Source: an uncultured Ignavibacteria bacterium
Lineage (GTDB): Bacteria > Bacteroidota > Ignavibacteria > Tepidaquicellales > Tepidaquicellaceae
Assembly (NCBI GenBank): GCA_937974175.1
Contig: CALJIG010000010.1
Location: 1-53,374, forward strand
Direction of reading: 5' to 3'
DNA length: 53,374 nt
Below are positions 1 through 8,560 of the stretch, in pieces. The first letter of the stretch is position 1. Each line of letters opens with the position of its first letter. The translations under genes and the position numbers were made by a program. The notes under the pieces were generated by a model. It searched no databases and had not been told where the DNA came from. It saw only the letters and a list, made by a program, of their open reading frames with translations.

Positions 1-518
1 ATATTTCCTCCTTTTTTAAAAAAATTCAAAACTACTTCATCAAGTTCTCTTGAAACGTGCCCTTCGATTTTATTCATCAAGAGCATTTCTTTCTCGGAAT
101 TTTTTAAAAGTTCTATGAATTTTGTTACACGAAATCTATTGTACCCCTTTATTAACTCAACATCCACTTTATTTTCATCGGGAGTATTAGCTTTATAGAG
201 TTCTTTTAAAGTTTGAAATGATGTTTTTAATTTATCCAGCTTTTTATTTACATCTGTTTTCAAATCATCCTCTATCTTCCCCTCAATTACATCCGGGTCA
301 ATCATCTCATAACGAAGCTTCGTCGAGGTTTGTATCTCATTGCAAAAACCTTTTTCTGCAAATGACTTCAGGATATCATATACCGATGTACGTGGAATAT
401 TAGCTTTCTCGGCAATTTCTGCAGCCGTCATATTATGACCGCTCATCAATACCATGAAAACTTTCGACTCGTATATTGTGAATCCCAGTATTTCTAATTT
501 TTTTATTATGTCTTCCAT
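1..518 (-). CDS. TrmB-family transcriptional regulator, 3' end cut by the window edge
   Basis: Reading the minus strand from an ATG at 518-516 gives an open frame of at least 172 codons that runs off the left edge, so the C-terminus is missing. The N-terminus (MEDIIKKLEILGFTIYESKVF) and the helix-turn-helix that follows (TAAEIAEKANIPRTSVYDIL, about residues 31-50) match the winged-helix domain of TrmB/sugar-specific regulators. A Lys/Glu/Asp-rich, probably coiled-coil segment follows. In the family the C-terminal half binds a sugar or other effector; that part cannot be seen. A perfect palindrome abuts the start codon, with a second one about 25 bp further upstream, suggesting autoregulation. 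No Shine-Dalgarno is visible. The regulated metabolite is unknown. Confidence 0.85.
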   Translation of the reverse strand, partial: MEDIIKKLEILGFTIYESKVFMVLMSGHNMTAAEIAEKANIPRTSVYDILKSFAEKGFCNEIQTSTKLRYEMIDPDVIEGKIEDDLKTDVNKKLDKLKTSFQTLKELYKANTPDENKVDVELIKGYNRFRVTKFIELLKNSEKEMLLMNKIEGHVSRELDEVVLNFFKKGGN

Positions 519-537
519 AAATCGTTGGGAACGATTT
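519..537. promoter_or_regulatory. perfect palindrome abutting the TrmB-type start codon
   Basis: AAATCGTT-GGG-AACGATTT has 8-bp perfect arms and a 3-bp spacer, and touches the ATG at 518. Its position means bound protein would block transcription or translation start of the regulator. Candidate autoregulatory operator (inference). Confidence 0.5.
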
Positions 538-542
538 TTAAA

Positions 543-566
543 TTGTCGTAGTTACTGCTACAACAA
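543..566. promoter_or_regulatory. second inverted repeat upstream of the TrmB-type gene
   Basis: TTGTCGTAG and CTACAACAA pair at 8 of 9 positions around a 6-bp spacer (TTACTG). This is a helical-dimer-sized site in the 108-bp gap between the regulator and the divergently unrelated namZ end. Probable operator for the regulator itself, with a sequence different from the palindrome at 519-537. Confidence 0.45.
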
Positions 567-626
567 ATTATAGAGAATAGATTTGAATGTCAAGTATTAA
601 AATTGAGGCAGGTAAAACCTGGAGAT

Positions 627-1868
627 TTATTTATATATAATATACTTATCCCGCAGACTTTTAAAAACATCTAAATTTTTCTGATAAGAAGAAACAATTT
701 CGCTTAAAGAACTATCTGCATTAACCATATTTCTGAACGATTTAGTTCCTGCAAGCTTATCAATAAAATTATCCTTTCGCCAGCTGAACTTCGGGAATAA
801 TTTCTTTGCCGAGATTAAAATAGCAATTGCCGTTTCAACAGGCTCAAAAGATTTTATATCCTGAACGTTTATATAAACTCCCTCACACTGCTCGCCGACA
901 TATTTGGGCGGATTAGACGGGCTTGTTATGGAGCTTGGCACATAACTTCTTTTCTCAAATTTAACTCCGGGCAGATTGTACTGCTCAAGTTCGCTAATCA
1001 GTTTATCTGCATCAACATAAGGCGCGCCTATATATTCAAAGGGCTTATCCGTTCCTCTGCCTTCAGATAAATTCGTTCCTTCAAATAAACATGTTCCTGT
1101 ATAACAAACAGCAGAGCTTGGGAAATAAATACTCGGTGAAGGATTTACCCATTTTAAATTCAAATCCGTATAAATTGTATTTCGTGTATAAGCGTTCATC
1201 TGCACGACTTCAAGATTCAGCTTGCCTCCAAAATAATAATCATTCAAGAAATTCGATAGCTCGCCGCATGTCAATCCGTATGAAACAGGAACATCAAGCA
1301 AACCGACAAAAGATTTACAATCTTCTTCCAGCATAAAACCGTCTACATAATTAAGATTTATCATTGAAGGCCTGTCGCAGACAATAAACTTTACATTGGA
1401 ATTAACTGCTGCCTCCATACAATAATACAGAGTATTCACATAAGTATAAAACCTTGCCCCGACATCCTGAATATCATAAACCAAAACATCTACGTCGCTC
1501 AGATCTGCCGATGACGGTTTCTTTTTATTTCCATAAAGAGAAACAACATTTATTCCCGTCTGAGAGTCCACATAATTTCCGGTGTTATCATCTCCTCTGA
1601 ATCCATGCTCTGGGCTGAATATCTTCACAATGTTAGCCTTATCCTTTAATGCATCTATAATAAGTATTCCTTCCGATGTAATGCCGCTTTGATTTGTTAT
1701 AATTCCTACCCGGCTTTCTTTTAACAAATTCAGTTTTTCCGTTAAAAGCACTTCGTTGCCGAGCTTAAACCCGGAGGGATTTATTTTCTGAGTTGATGAA
1801 ATATTATTATAAGATGTATTAAAGCCTGTAAAAAATATAAATGTGAGAATGAAAACGAATATTTTCAT
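627..1868 (-). CDS. namZ: exo-beta-N-acetylmuramidase NamZ-like (DUF1343)
   Basis: The 413-residue product begins with a signal peptide (hydrophobic residues about 3-16), so it acts outside the cytoplasmic membrane. Conserved DUF1343 blocks appear in order: GIITNQSG (55-62), FSPEHGFRG (84-92), YDIQDVGARFYTY (131-143) and GLTCGEL (198-204). Characterised members (B. subtilis NamZ/YbbC) remove terminal MurNAc from peptidoglycan fragments, so a role in cell-wall turnover is expected. The length is normal for the family. It lies 84 bp downstream of pepA on the same strand with a strong hairpin between them, so it may have its own promoter. No other recycling genes are adjacent. Confidence 0.85.
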   Translation of the reverse strand: MKIFVFILTFIFFTGFNTSYNNISSTQKINPSGFKLGNEVLLTEKLNLLKESRVGIITNQSGITSEGILIIDALKDKANIVKIFSPEHGFRGDDNTGNYVDSQTGINVVSLYGNKKKPSSADLSDVDVLVYDIQDVGARFYTYVNTLYYCMEAAVNSNVKFIVCDRPSMINLNYVDGFMLEEDCKSFVGLLDVPVSYGLTCGELSNFLNDYYFGGKLNLEVVQMNAYTRNTIYTDLNLKWVNPSPSIYFPSSAVCYTGTCLFEGTNLSEGRGTDKPFEYIGAPYVDADKLISELEQYNLPGVKFEKRSYVPSSITSPSNPPKYVGEQCEGVYINVQDIKSFEPVETAIAILISAKKLFPKFSWRKDNFIDKLAGTKSFRNMVNADSSLSEIVSSYQKNLDVFKSLRDKYIIYK

Positions 1869-1904
1869 AGGAGAATTTTTTATGGAAAGAGAAAATATAA
1901 CAAC

Positions 1905-1932
1905 TCTGCTCCGGTATCACTACCGGAGCAGA
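1905..1932. terminator. 12-bp stem hairpin between pepA and namZ
   Basis: TCTGCTCCGGTA, a 4-nt loop, then TACCGGAGCAGA: a perfect 12-bp stem in the 84-bp gap. On the minus strand it is followed by a moderately T-rich stretch. It fits a terminator or attenuator ending pepA transcription. Confidence 0.6.
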
Positions 1933-1952
1933 AAATATTGCAGAAAATATTT

Positions 1953-3455
1953 TTATGAATATTTTTTTCTTAAGTAATGTGTTACAAGTCTTACGCCGAC
2001 ACCAGTTGCATATTTAGGAGTATATTCACTTGCTGAATTGCTCATTGCAGTCCCTGCAATATCCAAGTGAATCCACGGATAGCCGTTCACAAATCTTTTT
2101 AAGAACATACCGCCGACTATTGTTCCGGCAGTTCTTGCAGGTGTTCCCATATTGCTCATATCTGCCTGATCTGTATCAATCAGTTTATCGTATTCATCCC
2201 ATGTAGGAAGCTCCCACACTCTTTCAAATGTTGCCTGCCCCGCATCAAGAATATCCTTGGTCAGTTCAGCATTATTTGACATTGCAGTTGTAACAAAATG
2301 ACCTAGAGCAACTACTGTAGCACCGGTTAAAGTTGCCAGATCAATTATGCATTTCGGTTTAAATTCAGTTGCATAACTGATTGCGTCGGCAAGAATAACT
2401 CTGCCTTCGGCATCTGTATTACCGACTTCAACCGTTTTTCCGCTATATGTTTTTATTATATCTCCCGGCTTTATAGCATTTCCGCCCGGCATATTTTCAA
2501 CTGAAGGAATAAGCCCTACTAAATTTACTTTTAATTTTAACTGTGTAACTGCTTCGAATATTCCGATAACTGCAGCGGAGCCGCACATATCCATTTTCAT
2601 TGCTTCCATACCTGCAGCAGGCTTTATTGATATACCGCCTGAATCAAATGTAACGCCTTTACCTACTACGCATACCGGCGCATCGCCTTTTTTTCCTCCG
2701 TTGTATTTCATCTCAATGAGATACGGATCATTTTTGCTTCCCTTGCCAATTCCTATAATACCACCCATACCCATCTTTTTTAGCTCATTCATACCGAATG
2801 CTCTTACTGAGTATCCTCTTTCTTTACCTAATTTTTTTATTCTGTTCGCTAACTCTTCAGGGAATAAAACATTAGAAGGCTCGTTCCCAAAATCTCTGGC
2901 GCAAAGAACTGCTTTACCAATTATGCTCCCTCTTCTTATTCCATCGTCAATTTGTTTTGCAAAATTTTTGAGATTATTTGTGGAAGAAAAAAATGCAATC
3001 TCATCAATTTTTATTTTTTTCTCTTTATTAGTTGTTAGATATTTATCAAAAGCATATAATGCCATTAAACAAGCTTCAGTCTGAACTTTTGCTATAATAT
3101 CAATAGTTCTTTTTAATGATTCATCCTGAACTATTTCAACAGCAACTTTTTTAATTTTATATTCATTAGCTTTTTTTACCCCTCTTGCGCATGCCTTTCT
3201 TACTTTCTCGAGTGTCAGTTCATCTTTTTTGCCAAGCCCGGCAAGAATTATCCTTTTATCATTTGAATAGATTAATTCAACTTCAGTATCCTTACCTGAA
3301 AAATCTTCAAGAGTAATTCCGAGGATTTCTGTATTTAACGAATCTGCTATATGTTTCAGCTCTGCGTTAAATAAATTTTTATCCTCATAACAAAGAAAAA
3401 CAAATGCATCTGTTTTTATTTTATTTGCAGGATTTTTATCAAATGTAATTTTCAT
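1953..3455 (-). CDS. pepA: leucyl aminopeptidase, M17 family
   Basis: This 500-residue protein has the full two-domain M17 layout: a variable N-terminal domain (about 1-170) and a catalytic C-terminal domain. The metal and active-site residues are all visible: K266 and D271 in VGKGVTFDSGG, K278, D289 in MKMDM, and D348, E350 and R352 in the signature NTDAEGR (346-352). It is a cytosolic hexameric two-metal enzyme that removes N-terminal amino acids from peptides. There is no signal peptide. It is 45 bp downstream of nrnA on the same strand and may be the last gene of that operon before the hairpin at 1905-1932. Confidence 0.96.
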   Translation of the reverse strand: MKITFDKNPANKIKTDAFVFLCYEDKNLFNAELKHIADSLNTEILGITLEDFSGKDTEVELIYSNDKRIILAGLGKKDELTLEKVRKACARGVKKANEYKIKKVAVEIVQDESLKRTIDIIAKVQTEACLMALYAFDKYLTTNKEKKIKIDEIAFFSSTNNLKNFAKQIDDGIRRGSIIGKAVLCARDFGNEPSNVLFPEELANRIKKLGKERGYSVRAFGMNELKKMGMGGIIGIGKGSKNDPYLIEMKYNGGKKGDAPVCVVGKGVTFDSGGISIKPAAGMEAMKMDMCGSAAVIGIFEAVTQLKLKVNLVGLIPSVENMPGGNAIKPGDIIKTYSGKTVEVGNTDAEGRVILADAISYATEFKPKCIIDLATLTGATVVALGHFVTTAMSNNAELTKDILDAGQATFERVWELPTWDEYDKLIDTDQADMSNMGTPARTAGTIVGGMFLKRFVNGYPWIHLDIAGTAMSNSASEYTPKYATGVGVRLVTHYLRKKYS

Positions 3456-3500
3456 TTTGTTAAGTTTTACTTTCCCCTATAGTGAATTTAATTTATAAAT

Positions 3501-4490
3501 CTATTGAATGTATTTATCTTTTAAAGCTAAAATTCTCTCCTTTACCTGTTCAAGATTCATATCGTAAATCCGTGCGCCGGAGGCATTTTTATGTCCGCCG
3601 CCGTTGAATTCCTTAGCAAATCCGTTCATATCTATATTGCCTTTTGAGCGGAATGAAAGCTTTATTCCTACTTTCAATTCTACAACTACAATTCCTGCTC
3701 TAACCTTATCGATATCCATCGTATATCCTGAAAGACCTTCCATATCGTCTTCAGCAAGATTAAGTTCGTCAAAATCTTTTCGTGTTACATAACCCAAACA
3801 AAGTTTACCTTCATTAAAAAATTCAAGTCCTTCTATAAATCTTCCGATAAGCCTTAATTTCTTTAAACTTGTATTACCGAAGATTTTATCGTAAATCTCT
3901 ACAGGGTCAGCGCCTTTTTTAATAAGCTCAGCTGCAGTAGAAAATGTTTTAGCATCTGTTCGCGGGAAACGGAAGCCGCCGGTATCCGTCATTATTCCTG
4001 CGTATAATAACGTTGCAATTTTATCATCAATTAATGACTCGTCAATTAAGGAATAAAAATCAAAAAGCAGCTGGCAGTTTGCAGGGTAACTAGTATCGGA
4101 TATGTATGCAGTAAAGTCCTTATCATTAATTCCCATGTGATGGTCAATACAAACTTTAGGCTTAGGGGAGTTTCTTAAAATACTCTCCATGGACTTTGTT
4201 CTTGAATACTCATTTGTATCCATTACCAAAATCATATCACATTCATTAATTATTTTTTCGTTCTCTTCCTGATTATCGGGAAAAACTTTTATAATGCCGG
4301 GGTCAAGAAATTTAAAATTTGAGGGTGTCGGGGAATGATTTATTACTATTGGGTTTTTATTTTTCTTTTTAAGAAAATAATACATCGACATTACACTTCC
4401 TATTGCATCTCCATCAGGAACTAAGTGCGTAGTTATGACAATGTTGTTATGCTTATTTATTACTTCGTAAACTTCTTTAAAGCTGTTCAA
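3501..4490 (-). CDS. nrnA: DHH/DHHA1 phosphoesterase, NrnA-type nanoRNase/pAp phosphatase
   Basis: The 329-residue product carries the DHH-family metal motifs HLVPDGDA (H22, D26, D28), D91 in VMDTNE and DHH at 116-118, plus a C-terminal DHHA1 substrate-binding motif GGGHKNASGA (297-306). NrnA enzymes degrade 2-5-nt RNAs and dephosphorylate 3'-phosphoadenosine 5'-phosphate. The start is a TTG three bases after the panB stop codon, giving the expected N-terminus (MNSFKEVYEVI); no upstream in-frame ATG is possible without overlapping panB. It is clearly cotranscribed with panB. A c-di-NMP-specific activity cannot be excluded from sequence. Confidence 0.9.
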   Translation of the reverse strand: MNSFKEVYEVINKHNNIVITTHLVPDGDAIGSVMSMYYFLKKKNKNPIVINHSPTPSNFKFLDPGIIKVFPDNQEENEKIINECDMILVMDTNEYSRTKSMESILRNSPKPKVCIDHHMGINDKDFTAYISDTSYPANCQLLFDFYSLIDESLIDDKIATLLYAGIMTDTGGFRFPRTDAKTFSTAAELIKKGADPVEIYDKIFGNTSLKKLRLIGRFIEGLEFFNEGKLCLGYVTRKDFDELNLAEDDMEGLSGYTMDIDKVRAGIVVVELKVGIKLSFRSKGNIDMNGFAKEFNGGGHKNASGARIYDMNLEQVKERILALKDKYIQ

Positions 4491-4493
4491 TAG

Positions 4494-5312
4494 TTAGTAA
4501 CTTTCTTTCTCCGTTGGGAATTTATTTTCTTTAATATCTTTGCTGTATCTTCTGAAAGCATCTTTCATCTCTTTTGCAAGATGCATATATCTTCTTACAA
4601 ATCTCGGTTTAAAATCTTCTAACATTCCAAGCATATCATGGGTAACTAAAACCTGTCCGTCGCAATCAGGCCCTGCGCCAATACCTATTGTTGGAATCTT
4701 AAGGGATTTTGAAATTGATTTACCCAATGCAGCAGGGACTTTCTCAAGTACCAGTCCGAAACAACCGGCTTTCTCCAATAATAAAGCATCTCTTTTAATT
4801 GCTTCAGCTTCTGCTCTATCCACACCGCGTGTTTTATAACTTCCGAATTTATTTATTGACTGAGGAGTTAAGCCTAAGTGACCCATGACGGGAATTCCAA
4901 TCTCTACAATTCTTCTTATCGTCTCAATCAAATATTTTCCGCCTTCCATTTTTACGGCATCGCATCCTGTTTCTTTCATAAGTCTTCCTGCGTTTCTTAT
5001 TGCTTCTTCGGGTCCGATTTGATAACTCATAAATGGCATATCGGCAACAACAAGCGCATTGTTAACTGCCTTCTTCACCATATTTGTATGATAAATAATC
5101 TGCTCAAGTGTTACAGGCAAAGTTGTTTCGTTCCCCTGAATAACATTACCGAGCGAATCACCTACCAGTATCATTTCTATTCCTGCCTCGTCAAGAAATT
5201 TAGCAGTGAGATAATCGTATGCAGTAAGCATTGTGATTTTCTCTTTCTTCTTTTTTCTTTCGAGTAAAACTTTTGTCGTAATGTGTTTTGATACGTCTTT
5301 GCCGCTTTGCAT
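4494..5312 (-). CDS. panB: 3-methyl-2-oxobutanoate hydroxymethyltransferase
   Basis: The 272-residue protein is a standard-length PanB, a (beta/alpha)8 barrel that transfers a hydroxymethyl group from 5,10-methylene-THF to alpha-ketoisovalerate. This is the first committed step of pantothenate/CoA synthesis. Visible signatures include MLTAYDYLTAK near residue 28, the Mg-binding VGDSLGNV (50-57), the ADMPFMSY segment and GIGAGPDCDGQVLV in the C-terminal half. It sits 12 bp after the CYTH gene and 3 bp before nrnA. No other pantothenate gene is in the window. Confidence 0.95.
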   Translation of the reverse strand: MQSGKDVSKHITTKVLLERKKKKEKITMLTAYDYLTAKFLDEAGIEMILVGDSLGNVIQGNETTLPVTLEQIIYHTNMVKKAVNNALVVADMPFMSYQIGPEEAIRNAGRLMKETGCDAVKMEGGKYLIETIRRIVEIGIPVMGHLGLTPQSINKFGSYKTRGVDRAEAEAIKRDALLLEKAGCFGLVLEKVPAALGKSISKSLKIPTIGIGAGPDCDGQVLVTHDMLGMLEDFKPRFVRRYMHLAKEMKDAFRRYSKDIKENKFPTEKESY

Positions 5313-5324
5313 TTTATATAGGGT

Positions 5325-5855
5325 TTATTTATGCTTTTTGGTTTCAGCTAAAAGCATATCTGAGTATGAGTGTTTTATAAATACATTTTCATCAAGTCCG
5401 AAGTGCTCTATCATATCTTTCATTTGTTTCTTTGCTTTCTCCAGAGAAGAAAAAATTACTTCGAACTCAAGAAAAACTCCAAGATTTTTTACTTTATCTA
5501 GATGTATTCTGATATTATCGTAAATAAATACTTCTCTTTTTTTTGCAACAACAACTAACTCTTCAAATAAATTATCTAAAATTTCTTTTAGCTCATTATG
5601 GTCTTTTGTACGGACAAGAAGATACTCGGATATTCTTTTGCTTTCCTCTTCAGGTCTGTCATAAAATATCAGGCTTCCGAAATTATTATTTATAATTCTT
5701 AACTTTAGTCGCGCGGTTTTTACTTTGTAATAATAATCTTTCTGCGCTTCGGCATATTGGTTCTGTGACTGGAATTTACCTCTCAGGGAGAGAGCTTTCT
5801 TCTTTATCTGGTTGTAGTTCTCGACGGGAAATTTTATTTCGTAATTTTTCGGCAT
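5325..5855 (-). CDS. CYTH-domain protein (class IV adenylate cyclase/triphosphate tunnel family)
   Basis: The 176-residue product starts with YEIKFPV, a short form of the CYTH ExExK signature. Charged strands typical of a triphosphate tunnel fold follow: KDYYYKVKTARLKLRI, SEYLLVRT, KKREVFIYDNIRIHLDKV and GVFLEFEVIF. The last strand (FLEFE) normally supplies metal-binding acidic residues. Family members are class IV adenylate cyclases (CyaB), thiamine triphosphatases or inorganic triphosphatases; the sequence alone does not choose, though length and layout best resemble CyaB-like proteins. It lies between lpxA paralog 2 (9-bp gap) and panB (12-bp gap) in one transcription unit. Confidence 0.8.
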   Translation of the reverse strand: MPKNYEIKFPVENYNQIKKKALSLRGKFQSQNQYAEAQKDYYYKVKTARLKLRIINNNFGSLIFYDRPEEESKRISEYLLVRTKDHNELKEILDNLFEELVVVAKKREVFIYDNIRIHLDKVKNLGVFLEFEVIFSSLEKAKKQMKDMIEHFGLDENVFIKHSYSDMLLAETKKHK

Positions 5856-5864
5856 TATTTTCTT

Positions 5865-6638
5865 TTATCTAATGATACCTCTTTTGCTTGAAGAAATAAA
5901 ATTTAAAATATTTGAAATTTCATTTGTGATTTCTATCTCTGATTTAATTCTTTCAACTGCATCACTGACGTTATACTCTGAGCCGTAAATTAAATCGTAA
6001 GCTTTTCTTATATTATCAATAGCTTCGTTAGAAAGTCCTCTTCTTCTTAATCCGACTTTGTTCAATCCTATAAATCTTGACGGCTCTCTGGAGACCATTA
6101 TATATGGAGGAACATCTTTCACTACTTTTATGCAAGTGCCAATCATACAGTAGTCGCCAATTTTCACAAACTGATGTATTCCAGTAAGAGCACCTACGTT
6201 AACATAATTTCCTATAACTACATGTCCGCCGCAGTTAGCGCTGTTTGTTAAAATCACATTATCGCCAATTACATTATCATGCGCTACATGGGAAAAATTC
6301 ATTATATAACAGTTCTTTCCTATCTTTGTCGTTTCAAGCGAACCCGCTTTGCCCGTCGTTCCTCTGCATAAAGTCGCAAGCTCTTTTACAATTGTCCCTT
6401 CTCCGATTTCACAAGTAGTCTTTTCGCCTTTATAACCTAAATCATGCGGCGCTATGCTTATCTGTGCCGATGAGTGAATCTTCACTCCGTCAGCTATTCT
6501 TGCGCCGTTTGCAATATAAACATTATTTCCGACTTCTACATTATCCCCAATTATTACATCTTCTTCGATTACTGTATAACTGCCTACGGTAAAATTATTT
6601 CCCACAACAGCTTTATCACTTATCTCAACGTTTTTCAT
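5865..6638 (-). CDS. LpxA-type UDP-GlcNAc acyltransferase, paralog 2 (diverged)
   Basis: This is a 257-residue left-handed beta-helix protein with many hexapeptide repeats through residue about 180 and the LpxA C-terminal helical region (GLRRRGLS). The catalytic histidine is kept (HVAHD, H120), as are equivalents of E. coli H144 (GGH, H139) and H160/Q161 (IHQF). Two positions differ from E. coli LpxA and from the neighbouring paralog. The lysine equivalent to K76 is glycine (DLGY, G68), and the acyl-chain ruler position equivalent to G173 is threonine (T168). It starts 3 bp after paralog 1 stops. The protein could be LpxA with different acyl or sugar preference, or a related hexapeptide acyltransferase. 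Confidence 0.85.
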   Translation of the reverse strand: MKNVEISDKAVVGNNFTVGSYTVIEEDVIIGDNVEVGNNVYIANGARIADGVKIHSSAQISIAPHDLGYKGEKTTCEIGEGTIVKELATLCRGTTGKAGSLETTKIGKNCYIMNFSHVAHDNVIGDNVILTNSANCGGHVVIGNYVNVGALTGIHQFVKIGDYCMIGTCIKVVKDVPPYIMVSREPSRFIGLNKVGLRRRGLSNEAIDNIRKAYDLIYGSEYNVSDAVERIKSEIEITNEISNILNFISSSKRGIIR

Positions 6639-6641
6639 CAG

Positions 6642-7406
6642 TTATTTTCCTCTGATAATTCCTCTTGTACTTCCTTCAACAAATTTTATTATCTGCTTAA
6701 CTTCCTCTGTGCAATTTCCTTCTTTCAAAGCTCTTATACCGTCAGATACATTCAGTCCGCTTCTGTAAATAACATCGTAAGCATTTGAAATACTTTTTAT
6801 AGCTTCATCGGAAAATCCCCGTCTTCGCAATCCTATTAAATTTAATCCTTCATATCTCAATGGTTCGTGCCCTGCTGTAATAAAAGGCGGAACATCTTTT
6901 GAAACTCTGAACCCGAATCCTATAATTGAGTGCATTCCAATCTTCACAAATTGATGAACGCCTACCATTCCTCCTATGATAACTGAATCTTCTATTTCAA
7001 CGTGGCCGCCGAACTGCACGCTGTTTGCAATGATAACGTTATCACCTACAATGCAGTCATGAGCAATATGCGCATAGCTCATAATTAAACAATTTTTACC
7101 TATACGAGTTGTGTTTGAGTACGTTGTTCCTTTGTTCAGTGTTGCGTACTCTCTTACAACTGAGCCTTCGCCTATTTCAAGAAGGGTATCTTCGCCTTTG
7201 TATTTTAAATCCTGAGGTACAGTGCTTACAACTGCGCCGTGGAATATTTTTACATCTTTAGCTATTCTTGCGCCGTTCCCTATGAAACTGTTTGAACCTA
7301 TGATAACGTTATCACCGATCTCAACATCATCTTCTATAACTGCAAAATCTTTTATTGTTACGTTATTTCCTATCTTAGCCTTATCACTTACCGAAGCGAA
7401 TTTCAT
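6642..7406 (-). CDS. lpxA: acyl-ACP--UDP-N-acetylglucosamine O-acyltransferase, paralog 1
   Basis: The 254-residue product has the hexapeptide-repeat beta-helix and C-terminal signature (GLNLIGLRRRGFS) of LpxA, which adds the 3-O acyl chain to UDP-GlcNAc in the first lipid A step. All main active-site positions are present: D66 and K68 in QDLKY, H113 and H116 in AHIAHD, H135 in GGHVEI and HQF at 151-153. The residue equivalent to the E. coli hydrocarbon ruler G173 is phenylalanine (F164), which would shorten the acyl pocket if the fold is conserved. This is the more canonical of the two tandem copies. lpxD, lpxC and fabZ are not adjacent, unlike in many Bacteroidota. Confidence 0.9.
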   Translation of the reverse strand: MKFASVSDKAKIGNNVTIKDFAVIEDDVEIGDNVIIGSNSFIGNGARIAKDVKIFHGAVVSTVPQDLKYKGEDTLLEIGEGSVVREYATLNKGTTYSNTTRIGKNCLIMSYAHIAHDCIVGDNVIIANSVQFGGHVEIEDSVIIGGMVGVHQFVKIGMHSIIGFGFRVSKDVPPFITAGHEPLRYEGLNLIGLRRRGFSDEAIKSISNAYDVIYRSGLNVSDGIRALKEGNCTEEVKQIIKFVEGSTRGIIRGK

Positions 7407-7450
7407 TAATTATATTTAAGATGTAATTAAAGATTTTTTAAAAAGTAAAA

Positions 7451-8560
7451 TTAAAATAATTTTTCAATCTGAACATCATCGTCTTTTTCATTGTACTTAG
7501 TCATCATTTCTGCAAGAAGTCCTATAGAAAACAGTTGCACACCAATTATTATTAAAAATATTCCACCGAGAAATAAAGGTCTGTCACTAAGACTCTGGCC
7601 TTCAAAATATTTTAGTGCTATAAGGTATAAACTGATTAATGTTCCCAAACCTGAACTCATCATTCCTAATGCTCCGAAGAAATGCAAAGGCTTCTTCATA
7701 AATCTATGAGTGAACGTAAGAGTAAGCACATCAAAAAACCCGCTTAAAAATCTGCCCGGTCCGAACTTAGTCTTACCGTGTTTTCTTGCATGGTGTTTTA
7801 CAACTTTCTCTGTAACTTTAAATCCTGATAAGTGAGCGATTGCAGGAATATATCTGTGCATTTCGCCGTAAACTCTTACAGTCTTTACAACTTCTTTTCT
7901 GTATGCTTTCAGTCCGCAGTTAAAATCATGAAGGCGAATACCTGAAAGTTTTGATGTAACGTAATTAAAAAATCTTGATGTATATTTTTTTATGAACGGG
8001 TCATACCTTACTTTTTTCCATCCTGAAACTAAATCGTAACCTGAGTTTATCATGTTAATCAGCTCAGGAATTTCATTCGGGTCATCCTGTAAATCAGCAT
8101 CCATTGTTATTACTATACTTCCTTTAGCAGCTCTGAATCCTTTTGCAAGCGCAGCCGATTTCCCGTAGTTTCTTCTGAATTTTATACAATGAAATCTGGG
8201 ATTCTTCCTATGAAGATTACGGATTACATCAAACGATTTATCCGTGCTTCCGTCATCTACAAATATTACTTCAAAATTATAATTTATGGTTGAAAAAACA
8301 TTTTCAATTTTTTGCGCGAGCTCCTGCAGCGAATCTTCCTCGTTCAGCAGCGGCACTATGACTGAAACAAGCGGATAATTATTAGCCGGTCTGCGTTCCT
8401 GAGTTGGTTCCTTCTTCTGCTGCGGCTGCGTTGGATTTTCAGGCAAAGTCTTTTTTGGTTGATTTACAGATTGGGGTCTTGGTCTGTTGTAATGCCGTCT
8501 TCTGTTGTCATTTGGTTTATCAGATTGATTTCCCGTGAGATTGCTTTTTTGTAACTTCAT
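7451..8560 (-). CDS. GT2 glycosyltransferase with two C-terminal membrane helices
   Basis: Of 369 residues, 1-62 form a low-complexity Pro/Gln/Arg/Lys/Asn-rich leader. A GT-A domain follows with VDDGSTD (101-107) and MDADLQDDP (153-161), the nucleotide-sugar/metal motifs. Two hydrophobic segments (about 290-312 and 325-350) close the protein. This layout matches the GtrB/ArnC/DPM1-type enzymes that transfer a sugar onto a polyprenyl phosphate at the inner membrane. The basic disordered leader is not part of that family core. It is the first gene of the run to nrnA, 44 bp before lpxA paralog 1, so envelope glycan or LPS modification is likely. The donor sugar cannot be told. Confidence 0.88.
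   Translation of the reverse strand: MKLQKSNLTGNQSDKPNDNRRRHYNRPRPQSVNQPKKTLPENPTQPQQKKEPTQERRPANNYPLVSVIVPLLNEEDSLQELAQKIENVFSTINYNFEVIFVDDGSTDKSFDVIRNLHRKNPRFHCIKFRRNYGKSAALAKGFRAAKGSIVITMDADLQDDPNEIPELINMINSGYDLVSGWKKVRYDPFIKKYTSRFFNYVTSKLSGIRLHDFNCGLKAYRKEVVKTVRVYGEMHRYIPAIAHLSGFKVTEKVVKHHARKHGKTKFGPGRFLSGFFDVLTLTFTHRFMKKPLHFFGALGMMSSGLGTLISLYLIALKYFEGQSLSDRPLFLGGIFLIIIGVQLFSIGLLAEMMTKYNEKDDDVQIEKLF

Noticed and set aside
218..403. Plus-strand frame opposite the TrmB-type gene
   Set aside because: It lies antisense inside a convincing coding frame, and its composition is that of a shadow frame.
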